Below, in pieces: positions 49,738-58,749 of a stretch of DNA of 64,000 nt (the first letter of the stretch is position 1; each line of letters starts with the position of its first letter). The position numbers were made by a program, and so were the translations under genes. The DNA is from RUG11198 sp036342255. Its GTDB lineage: Bacteria > Bacillota_I > Bacilli_A > RF39 > UBA660. A model generated the notes under the pieces. That model was not told where the DNA came from, made no database searches, and worked only from the letters and a program-made list of their open reading frames with translations. The stretch lies in the NCBI GenBank assembly GCA_036342255.1, contig JAZAUS010000008.1, positions 1 through 64,000 on the forward strand, in the 5' to 3' direction.

Positions 49738-51070
49738 ATTTTGTTTTGCTTTCTCCTAATGTTACATCTGCTGTTTGTTCTTTGCCGTTTCTTACATATG
49801 TTATTTTTATTTTATCATTTGGTTTTGATTTATATAATTGATATCTAAATTGAGCTAAACTTTCTACTTTATTATCACCTATTTTTGTAATTATATCTCC
49901 TTTTTTTAATCCGGCTTTAGCTGCTGGAGAGTTTGATTCTACTCCATAGATAGCTACTCCTGCTTTTACATTTTCTGGTATTGTTATACCTGCTTGCCAT
50001 AAGTAGAAACTATTGGTAAGATCTAGCATGCTTATACCTATGTATGGTCTTGATATTTTTCCATCTTTTTCTAATGATGAAGCATAATTTAAGGCATCTT
50101 TGATTGGTATTGCAAAGCCCATTCCTTCTACTGAGTCATCTACTAGTTTCATATTAGTTATACCGATTACTTCTCCATTAATGTTACATATTGGACCTCC
50201 ACTATTACCTGGATTAATTGCTGCATCTGTTTGTAAAACGTTCATGTAATAGTCTGAGGTAGTTGAATTAGAAAGAGCTACGGCTACTAGTCTATCTTTA
50301 CCTGATAATATTCCTTTGGTTACAGTACCAGCATAATCAGCTCCTTCAGGAGAACCTACTGTAAATACTGTATCTCCAACTTTTGATTTGTCACTGTCAC
50401 CCATGACAGCAGCTTTAATTTTTGTAGAATCTTTGGCACTTAAAACTGCTATATCTGAATATGCATCACTACCTACTATTTTAGTTTCTAATTTTTCTTT
50501 ATTTGTAAATAGTACTTTTACTGAGTCGCAATTTGCTACAACGTGATGATTAGTTAAAATATATGCTTTACCATCAGTTTTTTTATAGACAAAACCAGTT
50601 CCAGTTGATGATAATTTGTCTTTTACATATCCTTCAACTACTACTACTGAATCATATACTTTATCTACAGATTCTGCTATGGTATTTGTTTCATCTAATT
50701 TAATACTACTAGTTACAACTCCATCTTGACTGGTAGTTGTTGTTGTTTTGGCTTTTAATACAGCTAGGGCGCCTAAACTTCCACTGATGATTGCAACTAA
50801 TATGACTAAAATTATGACTACACCTAAATTTATATTATTATCTTTTTTATTATATCTGTTACTAATATATTCATAATCATCTTCATTAATTATTCTAGTT
50901 TTATTTTCAAGTTCTTCTTTCATTCTTTTTTCTTCTTCTTTTTTCTTTTCTTCTTCCTTCTTCTTTTTTTCTAGTTCTTTTTGCTTCTTTTCTTCTTCTT
51001 TTATTTCTTTGATGCGTTTTTCTAATTCTTCTTTTTCTTTTTCTAATTTATCTATATCATTTTTTTCCAT
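49736..51070 (-). CDS. htrA: HtrA/DegP-like serine protease (S1C)
   Basis: 444 aa. An unusually long Lys/Glu coiled-coil N-terminus (about residues 1-65) precedes a membrane anchor (LGVVIILVILVAIISGSLGA, about 78-97). The trypsin-like domain has GTGFVYKKTDG, ILTNHHVV (His), YSDIAVL (Asp) and NPGNSGGP (Ser), and a C-terminal PDZ domain (VESNSPAAKAGLKKGDIITK). It is an extracytoplasmic quality-control protease. The start has AAGGAG upstream. Confidence 0.93.
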   Translation of the reverse strand: MEKNDIDKLEKEKEELEKRIKEIKEEEKKQKELEKKKKEEEKKKEEEKRMKEELENKTRIINEDDYEYISNRYNKKDNNINLGVVIILVILVAIISGSLGALAVLKAKTTTTTSQDGVVTSSIKLDETNTIAESVDKVYDSVVVVEGYVKDKLSSTGTGFVYKKTDGKAYILTNHHVVANCDSVKVLFTNKEKLETKIVGSDAYSDIAVLSAKDSTKIKAAVMGDSDKSKVGDTVFTVGSPEGADYAGTVTKGILSGKDRLVAVALSNSTTSDYYMNVLQTDAAINPGNSGGPICNINGEVIGITNMKLVDDSVEGMGFAIPIKDALNYASSLEKDGKISRPYIGISMLDLTNSFYLWQAGITIPENVKAGVAIYGVESNSPAAKAGLKKGDIITKIGDNKVESLAQFRYQLYKSKPNDKIKITYVRNGKEQTADVTLGESKTK

Positions 51071-51139
51071 GTATACTTCTTCTCCTTTTCCTTATTCATT
51101 CTATGATTAAACTTTCAAATAATTATAAAAAAATTATGG

Positions 51140-51766
51140 TTAATTTTGGGATATGTGTTTTTTTATAATATTTGTATATATTATTAAATATATTATAGAA
51201 ATACTATAGCCTGTAATTATATCACTACAATAGTGTACTCCTAAATAGATTCTACTTATTCCTACAAGTATTATTATTAGTATTAGTAATAACATTAATA
51301 TTAGCTTTTTTTTCTTATCTTTTACATAATTATGGGTTAAATATAATAGATAACCGTATAGGGCCATACTGAGCATGGCATGACCACTTGGAAAGCTATA
51401 TCCTCCTATTTTTATTAATCTATAGCCTATTGGTCTTGGCCTTCTTATTATATGTTTTAATATTTGATTTAAGATAGCAGCTAATATAACATTTAATGGT
51501 ACTGTTAAGGCTAATTTTTTGTTTTTAATTAATATAAAGCTAATTAGGGTAAATAATACTATTCCTTCGGAATTACTTAATCTTGTTATTATTCTCATAA
51601 CAGTATTAAGTGTGGGAGTTCTTAATTTTTTTACAAATATGTTATGGGCTATTATGTCAATAGCTAGTGGTTTTTGATTAATAATACTATTAGTGATAGT
51701 GATGATTATTATTAATAAGATGATAATTATTATATTATTTTTATTCTTTTTTAAGAAATTAATCAT
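51140..51766 (-). CDS. PAP2-family membrane phosphatase
   Basis: 208 aa with about six membrane helices. The three PAP2 motifs are present: KHIIRRPRPIGYR, YSFPSGHAMLSMA and GISRIYLGVHYCSDIITG (conserved Lys/Arg-Pro, Ser-Gly-His, Arg and His-Asp). Such enzymes dephosphorylate undecaprenyl diphosphate, phosphatidate or phosphatidylglycerophosphate at the membrane. It stands alone. Confidence 0.9.
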   Translation of the reverse strand: MINFLKKNKNNIIIIILLIIIITITNSIINQKPLAIDIIAHNIFVKKLRTPTLNTVMRIITRLSNSEGIVLFTLISFILIKNKKLALTVPLNVILAAILNQILKHIIRRPRPIGYRLIKIGGYSFPSGHAMLSMALYGYLLYLTHNYVKDKKKKLILMLLLILIIILVGISRIYLGVHYCSDIITGYSISIIYLIIYTNIIKKHISQN

Positions 51767-51820
51767 ACTATCACTCCTAATTAGTCTCTATGTTATTATA
51801 ACATATAAATTGGTTAATAA

Positions 51821-52129
51821 TTATTTTTTTATAATAAATTTGGTATTTTTTTCTAAATTATTATAATAGTTTATTGGTAGTAATATGGTTTTATGGGCTT
51901 TATTATTTTCATAGATGGTGTTTTCATGCATAGCTTTTTTTATTGATAAGATATTATAATCTTCATCAGTCATTACTACATCTATTCTTTGTTTAGATAC
52001 TATGGAGCTATATTTATTACAATTATTTATTATTATGGCGTAATATAGTTTTTGAAATTTGTAGCGCATAATTCTGGGATTGGTTGTAATAGTAGCTTGT
52101 ATATTTTTGCCTTTATATGTTAATATCAT
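51821..52129 (-). CDS. Hypothetical protein (102 aa)
   Basis: A small basic protein without membrane segment. It reads YKGKNIQATITTNPRIMRYK near the start, then VVMTDEDYNILSIKKAMHEN and a basic end. It overlaps nothing, and the gap to the phosphoketolase gene is 31 bases containing that gene's terminator. I do not recognise it. Confidence 0.55.
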   Translation of the reverse strand: MILTYKGKNIQATITTNPRIMRYKFQKLYYAIIINNCNKYSSIVSKQRIDVVMTDEDYNILSIKKAMHENTIYENNKAHKTILLPINYYNNLEKNTKFIIKK

Positions 52130-52143
52130 TTTTTTAAATAAAA

Positions 52144-52162
52144 AACTGATATTAAATCAGTT
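52144..52162 (-). terminator. Terminator of the phosphoketolase gene
   Basis: AACTGAT/ATCAGTT stem followed on the minus strand by a T run, touching the stop at 52161. Confidence 0.65.
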
Positions 52163-54491
52163 ATTTATCTTTCCATTTCCAGTTTATTATTTCATCCATA
52201 TCTTTACCAAATTCTTCAATATATTGTTTATGCATAACTAGTTTGTTTTGGCATAATTGGCTTAAGGATGAGGATTTGTTACCTAATATTGGTAGATGTC
52301 TTAATGCTGATAATACTAAATGGTAACGATCTATTTCATTTTGAACACGCATATCGAATGGTGTTGTTATAGTTCCTTCTTCTTTATAGCCATGGACATG
52401 TAAATCTTGATTATGTCTTTTATATGTTAGTTGATGGATTAGATGTGGATAGCCATGGAAAGCAAAGATGATTGGTTTATCTTTGGTAAAGATAGCATCA
52501 TAATCTTCATCTTTTAATCCATGTGGGTGATTATAATCTGATTCTAGACGCATTAAATCAACTACATTTACAACTCTTATTTTTAATTCTGGGAAATATT
52601 CTCTTAAGATGGAAGTAGCTGCTAAGGTTTCTAAAGTTGGTGTATCTCCGCAGCATGCCATGATAAGATCTGGATCTGCTCCTTCATCATTACTTGCCCA
52701 TTTCCATATTCCTATACCTTGTGTGCAATGAATTACTGCTTCCTCCATATTTAGCCATTGAGGAGTTGGATGTTTAGATGCTACTAAAACATTTATATAG
52801 TCTTTACTTTTTATACAGTGATGGAAGCAAGATAATAAGCAATTAGCATCTGGAGGTAGATATATTCTTACTATGTCTGCTTTTTTTGTTACTAAATGGT
52901 TTAGAAAACCTGGGTCTTGATGTGTATATCCGTTATGGTCCTGTTGCCATACGTGAGATGTTAGAATATAGTTTAAGGATGATATTGGTCTTCTCCATGG
53001 TAATTGTTTAGATACTTTAAGCCATTTTGCATGTTGACTTGCCATTGAATCAACAATTCTAATGAAGGCTTCATAACTGTTAAAGAAGCCATGTCTTCCT
53101 GTTAATAGATATCCTTCTAATAATCCTTGACAAACATGCTCTGATAGTATTGAGTCTATTACAACGCCATCAGCACTTAAGAACTCATCATTAGGTAATT
53201 TTTTAGCATTCCATTTTCTATTGCTGGCATCGAATACATAATTTAATCTATTTGATAATGTTTCATCTGGGGCAAATATTCTAAAATTATGCTTAGAAAT
53301 ATTTAGTTTTATAATATCTTTAATATATTTTCCTAATTCAATCATATCTTGAGCTTCAGTCTCTCCATGATTTATTTCTAAGCCATATTCTCTAAAATCT
53401 GGCATATTTAATTCTTGTAATAGTTTACCACCATTAGCGTTAGGATTAGCTCCCATTCTATTTAATCCTTTTGGAGCTAATTCTTTTAATTCTTTTTTTA
53501 GAGTTCCATTTTCATCAAATAATTCTTCTGGGTGATAGCTTTTAAGCCATTTTTCTAATAAATCTAAATTTTCTTGTTTATTATCTATTTTTATTGGTAC
53601 TTGATGGGCTCTAAAACTTCCTTCTATTTCTTTTCCATCTATTTCTTTTGGTCCAGTCCAACCTTTAGGTGTTTTTAATATTATCATAGGCCATCTAGGT
53701 CTTTTATTTGATTTTTTATATTTTATGTCTTGTATTTTTTCTATTACTTCATCTAATATACTAGCCATTCTTTCATGCATATATTCGGGATCGTCACCTT
53801 CTACATAAAAAGGTAGGTATCCGCAGCCTCTAAAATAGTCATCTAATTCTATATCTGTTATGCGTGAGAATATGGTAGGATTAGCTATTTTATAGCCATT
53901 TAAATGAAGTATTGGTAATACTGTTCCATCTGTTTTGGGATTGATTATTTTATTTATTTGTAAAGAGGCTTGTAATGGGCCTGTTTCTAATTCTCCATCA
54001 CCGATAACGCAAGCTGCTATAAGAGTTGGATTATCTAAAACAGCTCCGTAAGCATGAGCCATGCTATATCCTAGTTCTCCTCCTTCATTAATGGATCCTG
54101 GTGTTTCAGGAGCAACATGAGATGATATACCTCCAGGGAATGAAAATTGTTTAAATAATTTTTTTAATCCTTCTTCATCTTCAGTAATATTTGGATATAC
54201 TTCACTATATGTTCCTTCAAGATAGACATTTGAAACAATAGCTTGTCCTCCATGTCCTGGTCCTGATATATATATCATATTTAAATCATATTTTTTTATT
54301 ACTCTATTTAGATGAGCATATATGAAGTTTTGTCCTGGTGCTGTTCCCCAATGTCCTACTATTTTTGATTTCACATCTTTAAAGGATAATTTTGATCTTA
54401 ATAAAGGATTATCTAATAAATATAATTGTCCTACTGATAAGTAGTTAGCTGCTCTCCAATAGGCATCTAGTTTTTTTAATTCTTTTTTCAT
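52161..54491 (-). CDS. xfp: Xylulose-5-phosphate/fructose-6-phosphate phosphoketolase
   Basis: 776 aa, close to the usual 790-825. GHWGTAPGQNFIYAHLNR and SGPGHGGQ (substrate His residues), SSHVAPETPGSINEGGELGY and the thiamine pyrophosphate motif GDGELETGP with NGYKIANPT are all present, as is the C-terminal domain region SSLNYILTSHVWQQDHNGYT. It cleaves xylulose-5-P (or fructose-6-P) with phosphate to acetyl-P, the key step of heterofermentative or bifid-type sugar catabolism. It stands alone, with its own terminators on both sides. Confidence 0.95.
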   Translation of the reverse strand: MKKELKKLDAYWRAANYLSVGQLYLLDNPLLRSKLSFKDVKSKIVGHWGTAPGQNFIYAHLNRVIKKYDLNMIYISGPGHGGQAIVSNVYLEGTYSEVYPNITEDEEGLKKLFKQFSFPGGISSHVAPETPGSINEGGELGYSMAHAYGAVLDNPTLIAACVIGDGELETGPLQASLQINKIINPKTDGTVLPILHLNGYKIANPTIFSRITDIELDDYFRGCGYLPFYVEGDDPEYMHERMASILDEVIEKIQDIKYKKSNKRPRWPMIILKTPKGWTGPKEIDGKEIEGSFRAHQVPIKIDNKQENLDLLEKWLKSYHPEELFDENGTLKKELKELAPKGLNRMGANPNANGGKLLQELNMPDFREYGLEINHGETEAQDMIELGKYIKDIIKLNISKHNFRIFAPDETLSNRLNYVFDASNRKWNAKKLPNDEFLSADGVVIDSILSEHVCQGLLEGYLLTGRHGFFNSYEAFIRIVDSMASQHAKWLKVSKQLPWRRPISSLNYILTSHVWQQDHNGYTHQDPGFLNHLVTKKADIVRIYLPPDANCLLSCFHHCIKSKDYINVLVASKHPTPQWLNMEEAVIHCTQGIGIWKWASNDEGADPDLIMACCGDTPTLETLAATSILREYFPELKIRVVNVVDLMRLESDYNHPHGLKDEDYDAIFTKDKPIIFAFHGYPHLIHQLTYKRHNQDLHVHGYKEEGTITTPFDMRVQNEIDRYHLVLSALRHLPILGNKSSSLSQLCQNKLVMHKQYIEEFGKDMDEIINWKWKDK

Positions 54492-54520
54492 ATTGTGCTC
54501 CTTTAATACTTTTTTGTTAA

Positions 54521-54552
54521 AATAAGCTAAAGATTTAGAACTTTAGCTTATT
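54521..54552 (-). terminator. Terminator of the 55-kb hypothetical pair
   Basis: A perfect 12-bp stem AATAAGCTAAAG/CTTTAGCTTATT with an 8-base loop and T-rich flank at the stop of the gene ending at 54551. Confidence 0.75.
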
Positions 54553-55315
54553 ATTTTTCTATTTCATTTAATTTCTTATCTAAATCATTTATAATAGTTT
54601 GAAGTCGATCATAATTAATTCTTAAATTATCTTTTTCTTTTTGAATTTTTTCTTCTTCACGTTTTTTATAATCAGTAAAATCTTTCTTTTCTTCTTTTAA
54701 TCTATCTTTATCTGCTTCTAGTTTTGCACTTGATTCATCAATACTTAATCGCATCTCTTTTAATTCATCAATGTAATTATTTATTTCATTAACTCTTTTT
54801 GATAAGGCATCAAATAATTTATCAAAATTATTTAATTTTTCATTATGTTGCTTCTCTGTTTTTGTTTTTTCTTCTTTATGATTATTATCTTTTTCAAATT
54901 CTTCTTTTGATTCTTTTATATTTTTTCTAATTTCTTTTACTTCATCGGTTATGAATCTATATTGTGGGGACTTCTTTTCATTTGTAATAAGTCGATATTC
55001 TGTCCAAAATTGTTTAATCGAAGAAACTTTTGGTTTAACAACTATTCCTTTTTCAATATAATTATTAAAATATAATATGTTATCAATTTCACTATCGACA
55101 GGAGTTAAGTTTTCAATATTATCATACATATTATTAATTCTATCACGATATTCTTTATGTCTAGAATAATTTGTTAATTTAACACTGTTATCTTCTTCAA
55201 TTTTTTTGTTTTGGAATTCTGGTTTTTTATTCTTTTTAATTTCTCCAAGATTAGAAAATAGGTTTTCAGGTAATTCAATATTTCTTATTCTATTACTGTT
55301 ATGCATCATTTTCAC
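54551..55315 (-). CDS. Hypothetical coiled-coil protein (254 aa)
   Basis: The C-terminal half is a long coiled coil (about residues 150-254: ERMRLSIDESSAKLEADKDR-type helices, here KEMRLSIDESSAKLEADKDR). The N-terminal half is polar and unstructured-looking with an IEKGIVVKPKVSSIKQFWTE segment. It is cytosolic. It overlaps the 3' end of the gene at 55299 by 17 bases, so the two are coupled. I do not recognise it. Confidence 0.65.
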   Translation of the reverse strand: MKMMHNSNRIRNIELPENLFSNLGEIKKNKKPEFQNKKIEEDNSVKLTNYSRHKEYRDRINNMYDNIENLTPVDSEIDNILYFNNYIEKGIVVKPKVSSIKQFWTEYRLITNEKKSPQYRFITDEVKEIRKNIKESKEEFEKDNNHKEEKTKTEKQHNEKLNNFDKLFDALSKRVNEINNYIDELKEMRLSIDESSAKLEADKDRLKEEKKDFTDYKKREEEKIQKEKDNLRINYDRLQTIINDLDKKLNEIEK

Positions 55316-55583
55316 CTTCTAAACTGTATTTAGCAATTGACTTTAATATGTTTTTGATTTTTTCCCATTCTTCTCCATCTTGAATATTTTCAATAAATTG
55401 TTTATTATCAATTTTTATTACTTTACCAGAATATATGATAGTGTTGCCGTCGCGATCTTTTTCATTTTTACTGTAGATGATATACTTTTCTTCTCTATTA
55501 GGAATTTTGAATGCACAAATTAAGTCTACATCTCCTATTTCACGGTATCCATCTACTAATGTGATTATTTTATTGTTCCCCAT
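55299..55583 (-). CDS. DUF1292-like small protein
   Basis: 94 aa, acidic. It begins IITLVDGYREIGDVDLICAF, then REEKYIIYSKNEKDRDGNTI and a later QDGEEWEKIKNIL. The beta-rich region followed by an acidic E-E-W motif resembles the DUF1292 (YrzB) family. GGAGG precedes the ATG at 55583. It is the first gene of a pair with the coiled-coil protein. Confidence 0.55.
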   Translation of the reverse strand: MGNNKIITLVDGYREIGDVDLICAFKIPNREEKYIIYSKNEKDRDGNTIIYSGKVIKIDNKQFIENIQDGEEWEKIKNILKSIAKYSLEGENDA

Positions 55584-55691
55584 TTTATTCTCCTCCTATC
55601 ATATGTAGTCATTATATCATATATTTTTTTTTATAACAAGAAAATATTTGTAAAACATTAAAAAAGTTCTTTCATAACATAAACGTTATTT

Positions 55692-55720
55692 TTAGTTAAG
55701 TATTAGTTAATAATTTAACT
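55692..55720 (+). promoter_or_regulatory. Probable AgrA/LytTR binding repeats upstream of agrB
   Basis: TTAGTTAAG (55692-55700) and TTAGTTAAT (55703-55711) are direct repeats resembling the AgrA site ACAGTTAAG; AGTTAA-TAAT-TTAACT (55705-55720) adds an inverted copy. A weakly matched promoter follows (TATAAT at 55773-55778 with poor -35), as expected for an activator-dependent promoter. Confidence 0.55.
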
Positions 55721-55804
55721 TAATATTTCCTTTTATAAATACTTCTTATAGTTTAGTTTTTTTTTGACATATTATAATTATACTATTTAATAGTAGGTGA
55801 TGTT

Positions 55805-56395
55805 TTGAAGAAGAAAATATTGGATATGTGTATAAATATTATTTCTAAAAATAATAATTATTCTAAAGATAAGTTGGAAGCTATTAGATATGGTCTTGAA
55901 GCGATATATTTAACTGTTACTAAAATGTTTGTTATTATCTGTATTGCTTTAACTCTTGGTATGGTTAAAGAAGTTTTCTTACTACTTATTACTTATAATA
56001 TTATTAGATCACAAGCTTTTGGTTTGCATGCTAGTAAAAGTATTTATTGTTTGATATCTTCTTTAATATCATTTATAGGAGGAGCATTTATTTGTAAATA
56101 TATTATTATTCCAAAAATAGTTATGATTGTTTTGGCTATAGGGTGTAATGTTGGGTTATTATTATATGCTCCTGCTGATACTTATAAGAGACCTCTGATA
56201 AATGATAAGAAGAGGAAAAGATTTAAATTTATTAGCTTTGTATTAGGTATAATATATTCTTTAATTATATTATTTAGCAATAGTAAAATTACTAATTATC
56301 TTTTAATAGGTATGATATTGGCTGTTATTATGATTTTGCCTATTACTTATAAGATTTTTAAATTACCTTATAATAATTTTAAGAATTATAAATAA
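55805..56395 (+). CDS. agrB: AgrB-type pro-peptide processing endopeptidase
   Basis: 196 aa, TTG start at 55805 with AGGTGAT upstream. It has about six membrane helices. The catalytic pair is in RSQAFGLHASKSIYC (H75 and C82, seven apart as in staphylococcal AgrB). It cleaves AgrD at the C-terminal side and helps form the thiolactone. It is followed 62 bases later by agrD, and the response regulator and kinase genes converge from the other strand. Confidence 0.92.
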   Translation: MKKKILDMCINIISKNNNYSKDKLEAIRYGLEAIYLTVTKMFVIICIALTLGMVKEVFLLLITYNIIRSQAFGLHASKSIYCLISSLISFIGGAFICKYIIIPKIVMIVLAIGCNVGLLLYAPADTYKRPLINDKKRKRFKFISFVLGIIYSLIILFSNSKITNYLLIGMILAVIMILPITYKIFKLPYNNFKNYK

Positions 56396-56457
56396 TGTGT
56401 TTAATTAGTGAATGCTAATTTAACAATAAAAAGAATATGTAAAGGAGGTTGTTATAA

Positions 56458-56580
56458 TGAAATTTATTGCTGATATTTTGGCTGCTATTGGTAATGGGGC
56501 AGCAACTGTTGGTACACAAGGTTGTTATATTTGGTTTATCGATGAACCAGAGATGCCAAAATCTTTACTTGATAAGTAAT
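56458..56580 (+). CDS. agrD: AgrD autoinducing-peptide precursor (40 aa)
   Basis: The ORF encodes an amphipathic leader (MKFIADILAAIGNGAATVG), then TQGCYIWFI and the conserved C-terminal recognition segment DEPEMPKSLLDK. C23 is the predicted thiolactone cysteine. By alignment with staphylococcal AgrD (cleavage before the DE-x-E-x-P motif), the ring would be CYIWFI (six residues) with end I28; a five-residue ring ending at F27 is the alternative. AAAGGAGG lies upstream of the ATG. Terminator 56581-56613 follows. Confidence 0.93.
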
Positions 56581-56613
56581 AAAGAAGTCTATTTTTTAGA
56601 AATAGACTTCTTT
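56581..56613. terminator. Bidirectional terminator between agrD and agrC
   Basis: AAAGAAGTCTATTT and its perfect complement (14 bp, loop 5) lie between the convergent agrBD and agrCA operons, partly inside the agrC end. Confidence 0.8.
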
Positions 56614-57908
56614 ATTGTTAGTGTTTGAATGTATAATTTTTTTGTTATTTTAGTTTCTAATATAAAAATATTATTCTTATTAATTAGATGATTGACTAAT
56701 AATAGGCCATGTCCTCTATTAATATCTTTGGTTGAATACTTTTCTATGCCAATTCTTTCGAAATCTATTTTTTGATTATGGGAATTGGAAATAATAAATA
56801 TACAATCTTTTTTAGTGTTTAAGTATACTTCTATGCTAAATTGGTGTTCTTTTGTTTCTAATGCTCCTTCGATAGCATTATCTAATAGAACACCAAGTAT
56901 TTTACCTAGATCACGATTTTGTTTTGTATTTAATTTATAAATAATTGAGTTTTCTACTCTGGTTGATATGTTTATAGCTGTTTTTAATCCTTTATTCTCT
57001 GCTTCTTGTGTTTTAAAGTAACATAATCCTTTGATACCATTAGCAGGTAGATAGCCAAATTTGGCGTATATTTCATTTTTAAATTCATGTTTTTCATTTA
57101 GTATTTCATCAATGTATTTAATAATATCTTTTTCTTTTTGTTTATCTATAATTTTACTTTTTATAGATAGAAATTCATTTTTTGTTTCATGTCTTAATAC
57201 TCTTATTTTTTCAATTTCTTTTTCATAACTAGTCATAAATTCTAATAATTTATCATATTTATTAATTATCTTTTTATTCTCAATAGTTTGTTTTATGAGA
57301 CTAAATAATACTATTAATAATACTATAATAGCTATTATATATATAAAAATATTTTGACCAAATTTGAATTCTTTTATTATAGTGTGAAAGAACATTCCAA
57401 CACATATAAAGATTATTATAGAATAAATAATTATTTTTATATTATTATCTATTTGGGTATTTATTAGTTTTTTTAGTGGTTTTCTTAATAAATATGTTAT
57501 TATTAGAAATAAAATACATATAGATATGTTACCAATAATACTACCAGCGAAGCTATTATAGCATTCTTCTATGCTTAACTTTAAGATTTTGGTTACAAAA
57601 AACAATTCTAATAAGTCAGGAATTATTAGAATTATTAAGTATAAAAATGTTAGAAATATGGCTTTTTTTGTACTTATATTAAATGTATATTTATAAAATA
57701 ACATGTTTATGATTGAGACTAAAACTGTTTTTAGGGTTCCATCTAAATAAGTATAAATTATTGTATGAATAATGCATATTAAGAAAAGTATAAATAATAT
57801 TTTATTTTTATTATTTTGATTTGATTCGGCAAGTATGATTTTTCCAAAAAAATATACACCTATAGTCATAATAACTATTCCTATATAGGTGCTAATAATT
57901 TGCCACAT
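56589..57908 (-). CDS. agrC: AgrC-like sensor histidine kinase (GHKL)
   Basis: 439 aa. The N-terminal half has about six or seven membrane helices that form the AIP-sensing domain. The kinase part shows the H box RHETKNEFLS (about residue 240), N box LGVLLDNAIEGA and G box RGHGLLL. This architecture (multi-pass membrane plus GHKL, without HAMP or HisKA) is that of AgrC-type kinases. It overlaps the regulator gene by 17 bases. Confidence 0.88.
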   Translation of the reverse strand: MWQIISTYIGIVIMTIGVYFFGKIILAESNQNNKNKILFILFLICIIHTIIYTYLDGTLKTVLVSIINMLFYKYTFNISTKKAIFLTFLYLIILIIPDLLELFFVTKILKLSIEECYNSFAGSIIGNISICILFLIITYLLRKPLKKLINTQIDNNIKIIIYSIIIFICVGMFFHTIIKEFKFGQNIFIYIIAIIVLLIVLFSLIKQTIENKKIINKYDKLLEFMTSYEKEIEKIRVLRHETKNEFLSIKSKIIDKQKEKDIIKYIDEILNEKHEFKNEIYAKFGYLPANGIKGLCYFKTQEAENKGLKTAINISTRVENSIIYKLNTKQNRDLGKILGVLLDNAIEGALETKEHQFSIEVYLNTKKDCIFIISNSHNQKIDFERIGIEKYSTKDINRGHGLLLVNHLINKNNIFILETKITKKLYIQTLTIKKSISKK

Positions 57909-58614
57909 ATTCTTTTAATCCTTTCTTATTTCTTGTTGATATTAAATATATGGTTTGATTGTTAAGAAAAGTTATTGTTCCTTCTGGATAATTAATTCTT
58001 TTTATTTTTTCTATATTTACAAGGCAAGATTTGTGAGATTGATAGAAACTAGGTCCTAATTTGGTTTTGAGCTTAGATATGGTTGATAATATTTCATATT
58101 TACTTTTATCTTCCATATAGATGATACACTTTTGATTATCTGGAACTTTTTCAATATATAGGATACTGTTTATTGGTAATCTATATGAATTACGATTATA
58201 GTCGAATGATAAAACTCTTCTATTACTAATATTTTTGACAGCGTATTTTATTGTTTTTTCTAATCTATCTTGCCATAATTTATTTTTATTAATATAATCA
58301 ATAGCTAGTAATCTGGAATAAAAAATATCATTTTGACATTCTGGATGAGCAGTTACAAATATTATTACGCTTTCTAGATCAGTTTCTCTTATATTAGAAG
58401 CTATTTCCAATCCAGATATTTCTGGTAATTCTATATCTAGTATATATATTTTTTGTTCTTGCTCTTGAGCTATAATTCTTTCTATTTCTTTATCGTATTT
58501 TTGGAATTTATTTATCTTATATTCAAAATTATAGGGCATCATTATTTTATTGATAATAATTGCTATTTTTTCATTGCAATCTTTATTGTCTTCACAAATG
58601 ATAAACCTCAACAT
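57892..58614 (-). CDS. agrA: AgrA-like LytTR response regulator
   Basis: 240 aa from the ATG at 58614. The receiver domain has FIICEDN (acidic pocket) and YILDIELPEISGLEIA (phosphorylated Asp, about residue 61) with TAHPEC for the switch. The C-terminal LytTR domain contains NSILYIEKVPDNQ and FYQSHKSCLVNIEKIKRINY. I chose 58614 rather than 58623 because GGAGA lies only 3 bases before the earlier ATG. It is likely to activate agrBD. Confidence 0.9.
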   Translation of the reverse strand: MLRFIICEDNKDCNEKIAIIINKIMMPYNFEYKINKFQKYDKEIERIIAQEQEQKIYILDIELPEISGLEIASNIRETDLESVIIFVTAHPECQNDIFYSRLLAIDYINKNKLWQDRLEKTIKYAVKNISNRRVLSFDYNRNSYRLPINSILYIEKVPDNQKCIIYMEDKSKYEILSTISKLKTKLGPSFYQSHKSCLVNIEKIKRINYPEGTITFLNNQTIYLISTRNKKGLKEYVANY

Positions 58615-58721
58615 TATTGTCATTTCTCCTTCCTAAAAAACACTTTTTTATTATATCATCTTTTTAATGAAAACTAGCTTTATTTTATGGTTTGGTATAA
58701 ATATTACCAATATGTTATAAA

Positions 58722-58749
58722 AAAGATTTGACTATTTAGTCAAATCTTT
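58722..58749 (-). terminator. Terminator of the CtpA gene
   Basis: AAAGATTTGACT/AGTCAAATCTTT 12-bp stem overlapping the stop of the gene ending at 58732. Confidence 0.65.
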
